A DNA stretch of 64,000 nucleotides from CAZCTC01 sp964501335 (lineage in GTDB: Bacteria > Chloroflexota > Anaerolineae > B4-G1 > SLSP01): positions 1 to 64,000 of the forward strand of contig CAZCTC010000023.1 in the NCBI GenBank assembly GCA_964501335.1, given 5' to 3'. The notes under the pieces were generated by a model. It had not been told where the DNA came from. It did no database searches and saw only the letters and a program-made list of their open reading frames with translations. The translations under genes were made by a program, and so were the position numbers. Below, piece after piece: positions 1 to 8,303 of this stretch (positions are counted from its first letter, which is position 1; the number at the start of each line of letters is the position of its first letter).

Positions 1-372
1 GGGCGCCCTCTCGCCTGAAAACCATTTTCATTTTTCGGGGTGTCCACCCTTCATGTCCTTCTGTCCTGAAAATAGGCCTTTATGGCATGGCCCCGGCCTT
101 ATAGCGTCCCGCAAATAGTCCTTGCCCGGTAAGATACGCCGCGCTGGATCAGAAGAGAGAGTTTTTTTGTTGATGTTTTGGTGCGCCTCAGAAGACGCAC
201 CAAAACATGTCCCTTTTCCAGAGCCGCCCCGGCGGCGCAGGCTGTCTACTGTCTACTTGCCGCTGTCTACTTCCGCTGAATTTTCATTTTTCGGGGTGCC
301 GCCCCCGGCAATGCGCTTTCATTTGCCCCCAGCCGACAGATCATTACGTTTCACGTTTCAGGTTCACGTTCT
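1..372. other. Gene-free region with one composite repeat
   Basis: No convincing gene lies here. The stretch holds one copy of the composite repeat family of this window. A module beginning with TGTCCTGAAAATAGG (around 62-77) is followed by TAGCGTCCCGCAAAT (102-116), a GCGCTGG..GAGAGTTTTTTT segment, the hairpin at 173-208 and the tail CTTTTCCAGAGCCGCCCCGG. Candidate short reading frames here read through the palindrome and lack a ribosome site, so they were not accepted. Confidence 0.7.
173..208. repeat. Palindrome, GGTGCG stem type
   Basis: Arms ATGTTTTGGTGCG (173-185) and CGCACCAAAACAT (196-208) pair perfectly around a CCTCAGAAGA loop. The Ts are on the 5' arm and the As on the 3' arm, so it does not look like an intrinsic terminator in either direction. 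It lies downstream of the ABC permease gene. Confidence 0.8.
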
Positions 373-1179
373 CTATAAAATCTCACGCCGGACAAACAGC
401 CCCCCGCCCAACAAGGCCACAACCCAACCGCCCCCAAACCCGATCCAGAACGAGGTCCAGGGAAAAGCCAGGCCGTCCCCAAACTGTTGCATCAACAACG
501 CCGGCACCGTCCAGGGATAAAACTGTATCCAGAGATCCGAATTGCACACCACGACGGCAATGATCGTCATCGTGATTCCCAAAGCCGACGGCACCACAAA
601 ATTAGCCCAACGCAAGGCCACCCAGTTGTGCAGAGCCACCATAAACCATGAAGTCACAAAAATCAGGCCGGCCATCTGCAAAAGCGGGCCCCAGGGAACG
701 ATCACCCCGAAATTGAAATCCGGCCGCAGCCATCCCAGAATGCTCCCTGCTACCGCGGTAAAAAAGACCAGACCCAACAAACTCAATCCGATCAAAGCGG
801 TACTGGTGATCAATTTCGCCGCATAGATCGCCGCCCGCGATACCGGCTGGGCAAAAAGATGTTTCCAGGCCCGTGCCCCATGGTCCAGATTGGCGACCAA
901 CGCCGTCTGCAATGTAATAAACAACGGCATCATCAACAGAGCCCAGAAAACCATCGTCTGTTTGGCAAACCAGAACCAGGGATGTTCCGTTCCCTGCAAC
1001 CAGGCCTGCCCCCGGTCGTAGGTCATAATCCCCTGCAAAGTCGCAATAACCAAAGGACCGATCACGGTCAACGCCAGCGCCAGGGTCCGGTTTAACTTCA
1101 ACACTTCCGCCGCCAGCGCCCGAACTAAACCCGGCGCCAGCGGCGCTCGCGTTTTGATTTCATTGATCGTTAAGCTCAT
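373..1179 (-). CDS. ABC-2 type transporter permease
   Basis: Integral membrane subunit of an ABC exporter, 268 residues. About six hydrophobic segments are visible (near residues 35-55, 75-95, 115-140, 160-185, 195-210 and 240-262), the usual ABC-2 topology, ending in a charged FVRREIL tail. It is the last gene of a minus-strand operon with the ATPase gene (1249-2184). The ATG at 1179 was chosen because AAGGAGGT lies 5 bases upstream; a GTG at 1182 is closer to the site than is usual. The substrate cannot be read from sequence; bacitracin/lantibiotic-type or lipid export are family precedents only. The intervening 69 bases carry a perfect 18-bp palindrome. Confidence 0.85.
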   Translation of the reverse strand: MSLTINEIKTRAPLAPGLVRALAAEVLKLNRTLALALTVIGPLVIATLQGIMTYDRGQAWLQGTEHPWFWFAKQTMVFWALLMMPLFITLQTALVANLDHGARAWKHLFAQPVSRAAIYAAKLITSTALIGLSLLGLVFFTAVAGSILGWLRPDFNFGVIVPWGPLLQMAGLIFVTSWFMVALHNWVALRWANFVVPSALGITMTIIAVVVCNSDLWIQFYPWTVPALLMQQFGDGLAFPWTSFWIGFGGGWVVALLGGGLFVRREIL

Positions 1180-1204
1180 CACAGACCTCCTTACCCCCCA
1201 AAGA

Positions 1205-1243
1205 TATATTTTCGCGCGCCCCGTAGGGGCGCGCGAAAATATA
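1205..1243. repeat. Perfect 18-bp palindrome inside the ABC operon
   Basis: Arms 1205-1222 and 1226-1243 are fully complementary around a GTA loop (core TTTTCGCGCGCCCC). It separates the ATPase gene from its permease gene, so it would lie in the operon transcript. As in the other palindromes of this class, T-rich sequence is on the 5' arm and A-rich on the 3' arm. It could set the relative expression of the two genes by stabilising or processing mRNA; this is inference. Confidence 0.8.
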
Positions 1244-1248
1244 AAAAA

Positions 1249-2184
1249 TCAGGCCGGACGAGGCTCCAGCTTCCCCGCATTGGATCCCGTCAACGCCAGG
1301 AAAATATCCTCCAACGAAGGCTGCGAAAGAACCAGATGATAGACATTGACGCCGGCCCGCACCAGCTGCCCGTTGAGCAACGCGGCATCCGACACCCCAT
1401 TGACCGTAACCGCCAGCCGATGCGCTCCATCCGGACGCACGATCCATCCCGCCTGCGAAAGCACGGTCGTCGCCCGCTGCGGTTGATCGACCTCCAGGGT
1501 AGCATAGACCTCCACCTCGGCATGCAGCGCCTCCAGCGTCCCCTGAAACAGCAACCGCCCCTGCTGCAAAATCCCGATATGCGTGGCCACCTGCTCCACC
1601 TCGCTCAACAGATGGCTGGAAATAAAAACGGTAATCCCCTGCCCCTGCGCCAGCCGCCCGATCAACGCCCGCATCTCATGAATGCCCGCCGGGTCCAGGC
1701 CGTTGGTCGGCTCATCCAGAATCAACAACTCGGGATTGTTGAGCAGGGCCAGCGCCAGCCCCAACCGCTGCTGCATCCCCAGCGAATACTGCCCCGCCTT
1801 ACGATGCGCCGCCTCTTTCAAATTGACGATCTCCAACGCCTGATCGATCGCTTCCCGCCGCGCCCCACACAGCCTCCGTGTCAATTCCAGATTTTCATAC
1901 CCCGTCAGATGCGGATAAAGCGAAGGACTCTCGACCAACGCGCCCACCCGTCGCAATGCCCCCAGAGGATCTTTCTGCAACGGTTGTCCGAAAAGGAAAA
2001 CCTCCCCGGCATGCGGCCTGATCAGCCCCAACAACATCCGAATGGTCGTCGTCTTGCCCGCCCCGTTAGGCCCCAGAAAGCCATAAACACAACCCCGGGG
2101 GACCTGCAACGCTACATTATCGACCGCCTTCACCTCACCAAATCCCCGGCTCAATCCTATCGTTGAAACTGCCCAGGATTCCAT
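1249..2184 (-). CDS. ABC transporter ATP-binding protein
   Basis: Nucleotide-binding subunit, 311 residues, of the exporter whose permease follows. Walker A GPNGAGKT is at 38-45, the signature YSLGMQQRLG at 133-142, Walker B LLILDEP at 153-159, the D-loop NGLDP at 161-165 and the H-loop histidine at 191. The C-terminal 80 residues match the accessory domain seen in CcmA/bacitracin-type exporter ATPases. The start at 2184 has GGAGGT five bases upstream. It begins 3 bases after the stop of the ATC-hydrolase-family gene, so the three genes (3021 to 373) look like one operon. Confidence 0.93.
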   Translation of the reverse strand: MESWAVSTIGLSRGFGEVKAVDNVALQVPRGCVYGFLGPNGAGKTTTIRMLLGLIRPHAGEVFLFGQPLQKDPLGALRRVGALVESPSLYPHLTGYENLELTRRLCGARREAIDQALEIVNLKEAAHRKAGQYSLGMQQRLGLALALLNNPELLILDEPTNGLDPAGIHEMRALIGRLAQGQGITVFISSHLLSEVEQVATHIGILQQGRLLFQGTLEALHAEVEVYATLEVDQPQRATTVLSQAGWIVRPDGAHRLAVTVNGVSDAALLNGQLVRAGVNVYHLVLSQPSLEDIFLALTGSNAGKLEPRPA

Positions 2185-2187
2185 TTT

Positions 2188-3021
2188 TTACCTCCCGATG
2201 AATTCAGAAACTGTCAGCGGCGGCGGCCATCCCGCCGGTGTCTCCCGCCCCGCCTTATAACGGAAATCGCATCGCTTCCCGCCCATCGCCAGGGTTTCGG
2301 TGCGCGCCAGTCCCATCTGGAAAGTCTTACTGATGGGAAAATCCAAAACGCACAGATAAGGGGTCAATTCATCGGCGCCCTGCGCATGGAAAAACTTGCA
2401 GACGCCGCATTCTGTATAATCCACCCCCCAATCGAAATCGGTCCCGTCGCCCTTGACGTAAGAGAAGACCCAATCCTCCGGATACTGCTGCTTCTGGGAA
2501 GTCACCGCAGCCGCTTCAAGATCCCCGGGACGAATCCCCATCGATTGCAGACCGGTATAGATCCCAACCATCCAGCCCGGCGTCCGCGCCATATAAGAGC
2601 TGAAGCCCTCATAAAGCACCTCCCCGATTTCTTCGACCGTACGGCCGCGCTCCTTCATGGCCCGATAAAAGGCCAGCGCCCCCGCCGATTGGACCAGATT
2701 CCCGGTCAACTCATTCTTATCCCCGCCGATGTAAGGCAGCTGCCCGAACAGCCCGTTCAACTCTTCCCGCGCCCTTTTGACCACGGCATCAGCCAGATCC
2801 ACGCCCCCCCGAACTGCCGTAGAGGTATGGATATCGGTCATCAGATCGTCGAAATCGACAAAATATTGCTCTCGCCGCGCTCCGTAATAAGTAGCCGCGG
2901 TCCCGTCGTCCGGTTTAGGCGGATTGAGCACCGTAGCTACTCCGGCTCCGGTTGCCAGAACGGCTCCACCGATCAAAGCCGTCTTGAGAAAACTCCGGCG
3001 GCTCATCTTTAGTTGTGGCAT
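2188..3021 (-). CDS. Tat-exported L-2-amino-thiazoline-4-carboxylic acid hydrolase family protein
   Basis: Family name from recognition of the C-terminal region (GVDYTECGVCKFF, then KRCDFRYK), typical of proteins annotated as ATC hydrolase. Characterised members open the thiazoline ring in bacterial L-cysteine synthesis, but most relatives are untested. The chosen ATG at 3021 has GAGGAGGT six bases upstream and gives 277 residues starting MPQLKMSRRSFLK. SRRSFLK followed by a hydrophobic stretch and small residues is a twin-arginine signal, so the protein is probably exported folded, perhaps with a cofactor or metal held by ECGVC. A longer frame exists upstream to 3102 but has no ribosome site. 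It is first in an operon with an ABC exporter. The actual substrate is unknown. Confidence 0.78.
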   Translation of the reverse strand: MPQLKMSRRSFLKTALIGGAVLATGAGVATVLNPPKPDDGTAATYYGARREQYFVDFDDLMTDIHTSTAVRGGVDLADAVVKRAREELNGLFGQLPYIGGDKNELTGNLVQSAGALAFYRAMKERGRTVEEIGEVLYEGFSSYMARTPGWMVGIYTGLQSMGIRPGDLEAAAVTSQKQQYPEDWVFSYVKGDGTDFDWGVDYTECGVCKFFHAQGADELTPYLCVLDFPISKTFQMGLARTETLAMGGKRCDFRYKAGRETPAGWPPPLTVSEFIGR

Positions 3022-3127
3022 ATCAGACCTCCTCGAAAATTCAGGTTGATCTTCTTGATCATACGGCGCACCTGTCGCACAACCATCGCGGATCTGTCGC
3101 AAACCTGTAAAACCTCTTCTTTTGTTT

Positions 3128-3163
3128 GTGTTTTTGCGCGCATAAGAATGCGCGCAAAAACAC
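3128..3163. repeat. Palindrome, GCGCGCAT stem type
   Basis: Arms GTGTTTTTGCGCGCAT (3128-3143) and ATGCGCGCAAAAACAC (3148-3163), perfect 16 bp, loop AAGA. Confidence 0.85.
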
Positions 3164-3270
3164 GGCTTTTTTTCTACCTGTGCGGCCTGTTTTAGCGCCC
3201 CGCAAATGGCTTTTGTTCAGCATAAAACGACGCGCTGTGCGAAGCAGGCAGAGAGAAGTTGTTTTTATTC

Positions 3271-3306
3271 ATTTTGTCGGCGGCTTCAGAAAGCCGCCGA
3301 CAAAAT
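3271..3306. repeat. Palindrome, GTCGGCGG stem type
   Basis: Arms ATTTTGTCGGCGGCTT (3271-3286) and AAGCCGCCGACAAAAT (3291-3306), perfect 16 bp, loop CAGA. It is the core of the forward full-length composite element ending with CTAACCGCACAGGT at 3334-3347. Confidence 0.85.
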
Positions 3307-3351
3307 GGGCTTTTCTTTCCTTTGTCTTTCGGGCTAACCGCACAGGTAAAT

Positions 3352-3400
3352 AAAAAACGATCTGCGGGCACTCCTTCGGAGTGCCCGCAGATCGTTTTTT
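3352..3400 (-). terminator. Intrinsic terminator of the cation-ATPase operon
   Basis: A 23-bp perfect stem (3352-3374 with 3378-3400) around a TTC loop, with six As on one side and six Ts on the other. It therefore works as a canonical terminator in both directions. It lies 17 bases beyond the stop of the last RCK gene. Confidence 0.9.
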
Positions 3401-3416
3401 ATCTTTACTGAAAAAC

Positions 3417-4091
3417 TTACCGCGCCGGCCCCAACAAAGCAGCCAGCTTCTCCATCTCCGACGAATGCGCCAGCACCAAAACCTCATCCGCTGTCTGGAA
3501 AACCAGCTCGCCGTGCGGCACAATCAACTCGCCCTTGCGAATCACCGCCATCAACACACACTGCTTCGGGAAGGCCAGATCGCGCACCGCCTTGCCTACC
3601 ACCACCGACGCCGGATCGACCTTTTCTTCAACCAACGAGAACTGCCCCTTACGCAGCTTCAACAGCGTCACCATGTCGCCCATCGACATCTCTTCCGCCA
3701 CCAGATGGGCAATCAAATCGGCCTGATTGAGCGCCACATCCACCCCCATCGCCGGCGTGAACATCCAGGCATTCTTCGGATTGTTGACCCGACCGATCGT
3801 CCGCGGCACATTGAACTCAAAGCGCGCCAGGCTGGTCGCCACCAGATTGACCTCGTCCGAACCGGTCACCGCCACCAGCACATCGGCCTGACGAATGCCT
3901 GCCGATTCCAACACATTCGGATCGGTCCCGCTGCCGCCGATGACCACCTCCGCGGGCAATTCCCGCCGCAGCCGGGCCAGATCGTCGGAATGTTCTTCAA
4001 TCACCCGCACCTTGTGCCCCTGCGAGAGCAACAGCTGGGTCACATGCGTCCCTACCTTCGCACCGCCTACTACAATCACACTCGTATCCAT
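3417..4091 (-). CDS. TrkA-type RCK protein (potassium regulation)
   Basis: A 224-residue TrkA/KtrA-like regulatory protein. The N-terminal Rossmann domain (about 1-125, VIVVGGAKVGTHV nucleotide loop near residues 5-17, acidic IEEH at the end of beta-2) binds NAD(H)/ATP-type ligands in the family. The C-terminal half (about 140-224) is a TrkA-C domain. Such proteins gate Trk/Ktr potassium channels, but no channel subunit is in the window. The neighbours are a second RCK gene (24 bases upstream) and a P-type cation ATPase, in the same operon. Confidence 0.88.
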   Translation of the reverse strand: MDTSVIVVGGAKVGTHVTQLLLSQGHKVRVIEEHSDDLARLRRELPAEVVIGGSGTDPNVLESAGIRQADVLVAVTGSDEVNLVATSLARFEFNVPRTIGRVNNPKNAWMFTPAMGVDVALNQADLIAHLVAEEMSMGDMVTLLKLRKGQFSLVEEKVDPASVVVGKAVRDLAFPKQCVLMAVIRKGELIVPHGELVFQTADEVLVLAHSSEMEKLAALLGPAR

Positions 4092-4114
4092 CGCTTTTCT
4101 CCTTACGCCCCGGC

Positions 4115-4762
4115 CTACAATCCCAGCAGGGACTTGACCCGATCGATCGACGTGGCCACGACAGCCAGATGCAACAGATCGCCATACTGGAAGACCGTTC
4201 CCAGCGTCGGAATAAAAGTCTTTCCGCCGCGCGTCACGGCCACCACCTGCACTTCATTGATCACCGTAATGTCTTTGACCGTCTTGCCGATCAATAGCTG
4301 CGGCGCTTCCACATCCACCATATCCACCTGTCCCGCTCCCAGCGTGCTCACCGCATCGAACTGGGAGTAACAAAGCAGATCGGCAATCCGATTGACGCCC
4401 CAGGTAACCGGCGAGATAGTTTGCAGGCCCAGCCGGCGGTAAATTTCAGCCTTCCCCGGATCGTAAAGCCGGGCCACCACGCGCGGCACCCGGAACATCT
4501 GACTGGCTACCCGGCCGGCCACCGCGTTGGCTTCATCGCTCGCCGTGACCGCCGCCAGCCCGTCGCACTTCTGAATCCCGGCTTCGACCAGAACATCCCG
4601 GTCGAAGCCCACCCCGGTCACCATCCGCCCCTTGAAAGCCGGCCCCAGCCGGGCAAAGGCATCCGGATCCCGATCGATCACCGTTACGGAATGCTCACGT
4701 AAAATTAAGGTTCTGGCCAACGCCGCGCCCATCCGACCACAACCGATCACAATGATTTTCAT
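4115..4762 (-). CDS. TrkA-type RCK protein (potassium regulation)
   Basis: Second RCK protein, 215 residues. It starts MKIIVIGCGRMGAALA with a GxGxxG-type nucleotide loop and IDRDPD at the end of beta-2; TrkA-C lies at about 135-215. The ATG overlaps the TGA of the ATPase gene by four bases (ATGA), which implies translational coupling. It is a paralogue of the next gene and may form hetero-oligomers with it. Whether the pair regulates a distant Trk channel or the linked ATPase cannot be decided from sequence. Confidence 0.88.
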   Translation of the reverse strand: MKIIVIGCGRMGAALARTLILREHSVTVIDRDPDAFARLGPAFKGRMVTGVGFDRDVLVEAGIQKCDGLAAVTASDEANAVAGRVASQMFRVPRVVARLYDPGKAEIYRRLGLQTISPVTWGVNRIADLLCYSQFDAVSTLGAGQVDMVDVEAPQLLIGKTVKDITVINEVQVVAVTRGGKTFIPTLGTVFQYGDLLHLAVVATSIDRVKSLLGL

Positions 4763-7602
4763 GATGCTTTACCTCCTACCTCAGCACTGAGGTTGAGCCG
4801 GGCCGCGGGCATAGCCGTCCCCCGGCGATCTTTTCGGCGCAGATAAAACTTGCGCGCTTCATCCATCAGCAATAACGAAGGCGCCCAGGCGAACAGGAAA
4901 GCCCATTCCCAAATCGCAAAAGGCCCCGTTTCAAACAAACCCTGCAGGAAAGGCACGTAAACCAACAGCGCCACGACCACCAGTTCACTGACTATACCGA
5001 TCCAGATCAGGCGGTTCTTGAACCACGGGATGCGGAAAGCCGAAGCCCGTTCCGTACGCTGTGCAAAAAGATTGCCGATCTGCGTCGTCACCACGGCCCC
5101 CAATGCCATCGCCGTCGCAGCCCGATAGATCTCTCCCGTGCCCGGCAATCCCAGGAACTGCCCCCAGTAACGGCTGTCGGTAACCCAGTAATGGAAAAAG
5201 AATGCCGCCATGGTTGCCAGACTCTGCACCGGCCCCAGCCAGAGATAGGCCCGAATCAACAGCTCTTTGCTGATGACATGTTCTTTCAGATTCCGCGGCG
5301 GCCGGTCCATCAAACCCGGTTCGGGTGGCTCCGCACCCAACGCCAACGCCGGAACCATGTCGGTTCCCAGATCGATCGAAAGAATCTGCATGACGGTTAA
5401 CGCCAGCGGGATCTGCGTCCGACTCATGACATAGAGAATGAAAGGAACGGCTTCCGGCGTGTTGCTGGTAAAAATGTAAGCCAGGAATTTCTTGATATTG
5501 GAATAAACCCCGCGACCTTCTTCGATAGCATTGACAATCGAAGCAAAGTTGTCGTCGGTCAGGATCATGGCGGCTGCTTCTTTGGCCACATCCGTTCCGG
5601 TAATGCCCATGGCGACGCCGATGTCGGCCTTCTTCAGAGCCGGCGCATCGTTCACGCCGTCGCCGGTTACCGCCACAATCTGTCCTAAATCCTGAAGCGC
5701 GCTCACCACTCTCAGCTTATGCTCAGGCGCCACCCGGGCAAAAACAACTTCACCCGACAACGCTTCGCGCAGAGCCGCTTCATCCATTGTATCCAGTTCG
5801 GCACCCGTGACAATTCTGGCCTGATCGGTACGAATGATGCCGATACGCCGGGCAATCGATTCCGCCGTCAACCCATAGTCACCGGTGATCATTACGATGC
5901 GAATGCCGGCCCGATAACACTTCTCGACCGCGGACGCCACTTCCGGCCGCGGCGGGTCCATCATCGCCATCAGCCCCAGGAAGGTCAGATTTTCCTCAAC
6001 GGCGTCAGCCGTAAAGGTATTGAAACCGTCGGGCAGCGCCCGGGTCGCAATCGCCAGCACCCGCAGACCGTTGCGGGCATACTCATCGTTCGCCGCCATG
6101 ATCTGCGTCCGCACCTCATTGCTCAACTCTACCGCCTGCCCGTTGTGCCGGATCGTCCCGCACAACGAAAGGACCTCTTTCGGCGCCCCCTTCACCAGGG
6201 CGATCCGCTGCCGCCCCAGTTGATGGATCGTGCTCATCCGTTTGCGGCGCGACTCAAAGGGCAACTCACGCACCCGCGGCAACTGCGTGGATTCTTCCTC
6301 CAGATTGATCCCCCCCTTGCCGGCCGCCACCAACAGCGCCGCTTCGGTCGGATCGCCCAGAATGGTCCAACGAGGACCGTCGCCGTTCGGAGCCAGCAAC
6401 CGGGCATTGTTACACAACGCCGCCCCGGTCATCAACTCGTGCAGATCGCGTCCCATCGCCAGAGGCTGGCCCTTTTCCAGGATCTGACCTTCCGGCGCAT
6501 ATCCCACCCCACTGAGCGTAATCCGGCGGCCGTCCATCCAGATATCGGAAACGGTCATTTCGTTCTGCGTCAGCGTCCCGGTCTTATCGGTACAGATCAC
6601 GCTGGTACAGCCCAGGGTCTCGACCGCCGAAAGCTTCTTGACCAGAGCGTGACGCTTGGCCATCCGCTGCACGCCCATCGCCAGCGAAAGCGTCACCAGC
6701 GGCAGCATCCCTTCCGGCACAAAAGCCACGATCATACCCAGAGCAAAGATAAAACCTTCCACCAGTTGAATCTTCGTCATGGTCATCGCCAGGATAAAGA
6801 AGAGAATCCCTACCCCGATAGCGATCATACTGACGATCTTGGTGACGTAAATCATCTCTTTCTGCAAGGGGCTGAGGTCCGTCCCCACCGACTGCGTCAG
6901 ATGGGCGATCTTGCCGAACTCCGTCTCCATCCCGGTCGAAACCACCACGGCCTTGCCGGTCCCGGAAGCGATACTCGTCCCGGCAAAGATCAGATTGGGC
7001 AGCTCGACGTGCGACAGATCCGTGCGCAGCACCGCTTCATCCATCTTGCGGACCGGCAGCGATTCCCCGCTCAACGTCGATTGATCGGCACGCAACTCGG
7101 CTTCCTGCACCAACCGGGCATCCGCCGACACCCGATCCCCTTCTTCCAGAAGGATCACATCGCCGGGGACCAGATTTTCCGCCTCGATCTTCTGTTCCGA
7201 CCCATCCCGCAAAACGCGGACATTGTGCGGAATCATCTTCTTCAACGCTTCGGTCGCCTTCTCCGCCCGGAACTCCTGCCAGAAACTGAAAGCCCCATTG
7301 ATCAGATTGACCATCCAGACAGCGATACCCAGCTGCGGCATTTGCGCAACAAACGCCATAATCCCGCCCACCCACAACAAAATCGCCATCATATGGGTAA
7401 AATTGGCCAGCAGTTTCAAATACAACGGCTGCCCTTTTTCTTCCTTCAGTGCATTGGGCCCATATTGCTTTAAACGTTCTGCGGCCTCCTCGGACGTCAA
7501 ACCCTGCGGCCGACTGCCCAAAGCCTCATAGACCTGATCCGCCGGCAAAGCCTGAATGTTCGAGCGCACTATTTTTTCATCCATCCCATTTTTCTCCATC
7601 AT
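4759..7602 (-). CDS. P-type cation-transporting ATPase, Na/K-pump-like (P2)
   Basis: A 947-residue P2-type ATPase. Cation_ATPase_N is at about 20-90; SGES (actuator, TGES-like) at 178-181; PEG of TM4 at 296-298; phosphorylated D339 in DKTGT; KGAPK at 471-475; TGD at 573-575; GDGVND at 647-652; TM5 SNTPEAVP at 713-720; TM6 DLGTDMVPA at 744-752. The last two resemble Na/K- and H/K-ATPases more than calcium pumps, which usually have NLVTDGLPA, so Na+ or K+ is the better guess. The ATG at 7602 has AAGGAG six bases upstream; 41 extra codons upstream lack support. It is first of three genes with two RCK proteins. A promoter and an attenuator-like hairpin precede it. Confidence 0.9.
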   Translation of the reverse strand: MMEKNGMDEKIVRSNIQALPADQVYEALGSRPQGLTSEEAAERLKQYGPNALKEEKGQPLYLKLLANFTHMMAILLWVGGIMAFVAQMPQLGIAVWMVNLINGAFSFWQEFRAEKATEALKKMIPHNVRVLRDGSEQKIEAENLVPGDVILLEEGDRVSADARLVQEAELRADQSTLSGESLPVRKMDEAVLRTDLSHVELPNLIFAGTSIASGTGKAVVVSTGMETEFGKIAHLTQSVGTDLSPLQKEMIYVTKIVSMIAIGVGILFFILAMTMTKIQLVEGFIFALGMIVAFVPEGMLPLVTLSLAMGVQRMAKRHALVKKLSAVETLGCTSVICTDKTGTLTQNEMTVSDIWMDGRRITLSGVGYAPEGQILEKGQPLAMGRDLHELMTGAALCNNARLLAPNGDGPRWTILGDPTEAALLVAAGKGGINLEEESTQLPRVRELPFESRRKRMSTIHQLGRQRIALVKGAPKEVLSLCGTIRHNGQAVELSNEVRTQIMAANDEYARNGLRVLAIATRALPDGFNTFTADAVEENLTFLGLMAMMDPPRPEVASAVEKCYRAGIRIVMITGDYGLTAESIARRIGIIRTDQARIVTGAELDTMDEAALREALSGEVVFARVAPEHKLRVVSALQDLGQIVAVTGDGVNDAPALKKADIGVAMGITGTDVAKEAAAMILTDDNFASIVNAIEEGRGVYSNIKKFLAYIFTSNTPEAVPFILYVMSRTQIPLALTVMQILSIDLGTDMVPALALGAEPPEPGLMDRPPRNLKEHVISKELLIRAYLWLGPVQSLATMAAFFFHYWVTDSRYWGQFLGLPGTGEIYRAATAMALGAVVTTQIGNLFAQRTERASAFRIPWFKNRLIWIGIVSELVVVALLVYVPFLQGLFETGPFAIWEWAFLFAWAPSLLLMDEARKFYLRRKDRRGTAMPAARLNLSAEVGGKAS

Positions 7603-7680
7603 CGTTCGCTCCTTAAAACCCTCCGTCACCGGAAAGCCGCCTGACTTAAACCCGGGGATTTCCACCGCCGGACGCCAGGC

Positions 7681-7713
7681 AAAAGCAAAACCCGCTACAC
7701 AAAGTGCAGCGGG
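7681..7713 (-). terminator. Attenuator-like terminator in the ATPase leader
   Basis: Read on the minus strand, CCCGCTGCAC (7713-7704), a TTT loop and GTGTAGCGGG (7700-7691) form a 10-bp stem with one G-U pair, followed at once by TTTTGCTTTT (7690-7681). It sits between the promoter at 7778-7805 and the ATPase start at 7602, so transcripts must read through it. A roughly 58-base leader precedes it and contains a small CTGCC/GGCAG hairpin. This suggests attenuation by an RNA sensor or protein; no known riboswitch was recognised. Confidence 0.7.
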
Positions 7714-7777
7714 CCTCTTCACCAAGAGTAAAATTATTTTTCACCAGGGCTGCCGTGGGCAGTCCTAACAAGTCAGC

Positions 7778-7805
7778 AGTATAGCACTAATTGTTTCCTC
7801 GTCAA
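7778..7805 (-). promoter_or_regulatory. Sigma-70-type promoter of the ATPase operon
   Basis: On the minus strand TTGACG (7805-7800), a 16-base spacer and TATACT (7783-7778) form a good housekeeping promoter. Transcription would begin near 7771, giving a leader of about 170 bases before the ATPase ATG. Confidence 0.75.
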
Positions 7806-7961
7806 CAAAGAGGGCTTTTAAGGCCCCTGATTCTCAAATAACCCCCTCTGTCTTGAAAATAGGTCTTTATAGCATGACCCGGCCTTGTAATGTCCCGCAA
7901 ATGATCTTTTCCCGGTCAGATGCGACGCGCTGTGCGAAGCAGGTAGAGAAAATTTGTTTTT

Positions 7962-7999
7962 GGGGGATTTGCACGCCTCAGAAGGCGTGCAAATCCCCC
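7962..7999. repeat. Palindrome, TTTGCACGCC stem type
   Basis: Arms GGGGGATTTGCACGCCT (7962-7978) and AGGCGTGCAAATCCCCC (7983-7999), perfect 17 bp, loop CAGA. A run of eight Ts follows, so this copy could also terminate transcription on the plus strand. The composite-element flank TGTCCCGCAAATGATC lies upstream at about 7891. Confidence 0.8.
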
Positions 8000-8229
8000 T
8001 TTTTTTTACCTCCGTCGCGTTGCAGGCACTTTCTTAAGCCCAGACAGGGCGTTTTAAGTAAGCCTGGGATTTCATCCCAGGAAAACACACCATATCGATT
8101 TTCATCTTCAGAATATCGCCCCCCAGCATACGCTTCTGTCCTGAAAATAGCCCGGCTTTGTAACGTTCCGCAAATGATGCCTTCCCCATAAGAACCGCCG
8201 CGCTGGATCGGGGGAGAGGTTTTTTATTT

Positions 8230-8265
8230 ATGTTTTCGCGCGCATCAGAATGCGCACGAAAACAT
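8230..8265. repeat. Palindrome, GCGCGCAT stem type
   Basis: Arms ATGTTTTCGCGCGCAT (8230-8245) and 8250-8265, 16 bp with one mismatch, loop CAGA. It has the upstream flank TTCCGCAAATGATG..GGGGGAGAG and the downstream GGCCTTTTCCAGAGCCGC tail of the composite element. Confidence 0.8.
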
Positions 8266-8303
8266 GGCCTTTTCCAGAGCCGCACGGGCGGCACGATCTC
8301 TTA

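Larger units (their letters stand above)
3022..3416. other. Gene-free region with two palindromes and a terminator
   Basis: This stretch separates the ATC-hydrolase/ABC operon from the cation-ATPase operon. It contains palindromes at 3128-3163 and 3271-3306, a near full-length composite repeat (about 3176-3348, ending CTAACCGCACAGGT) and a 23-bp terminator hairpin at 3352-3400. No coding capacity was accepted. Confidence 0.75.

Noticed and set aside
5719..7473. 584-codon plus-strand frame opposite the P-type ATPase
   Set aside because: Its product is an R/H/Q/P-rich shadow translation; the minus-strand ATPase explains all conserved motifs.
7714..7771. Fluoride, M-box or yybP-ykoY riboswitch upstream of the cation ATPase
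   Set aside because: Short pieces such as GTTAGG and CTGCCC recall parts of these motifs, but the conserved cores are missing; it is kept only as an unidentified leader.
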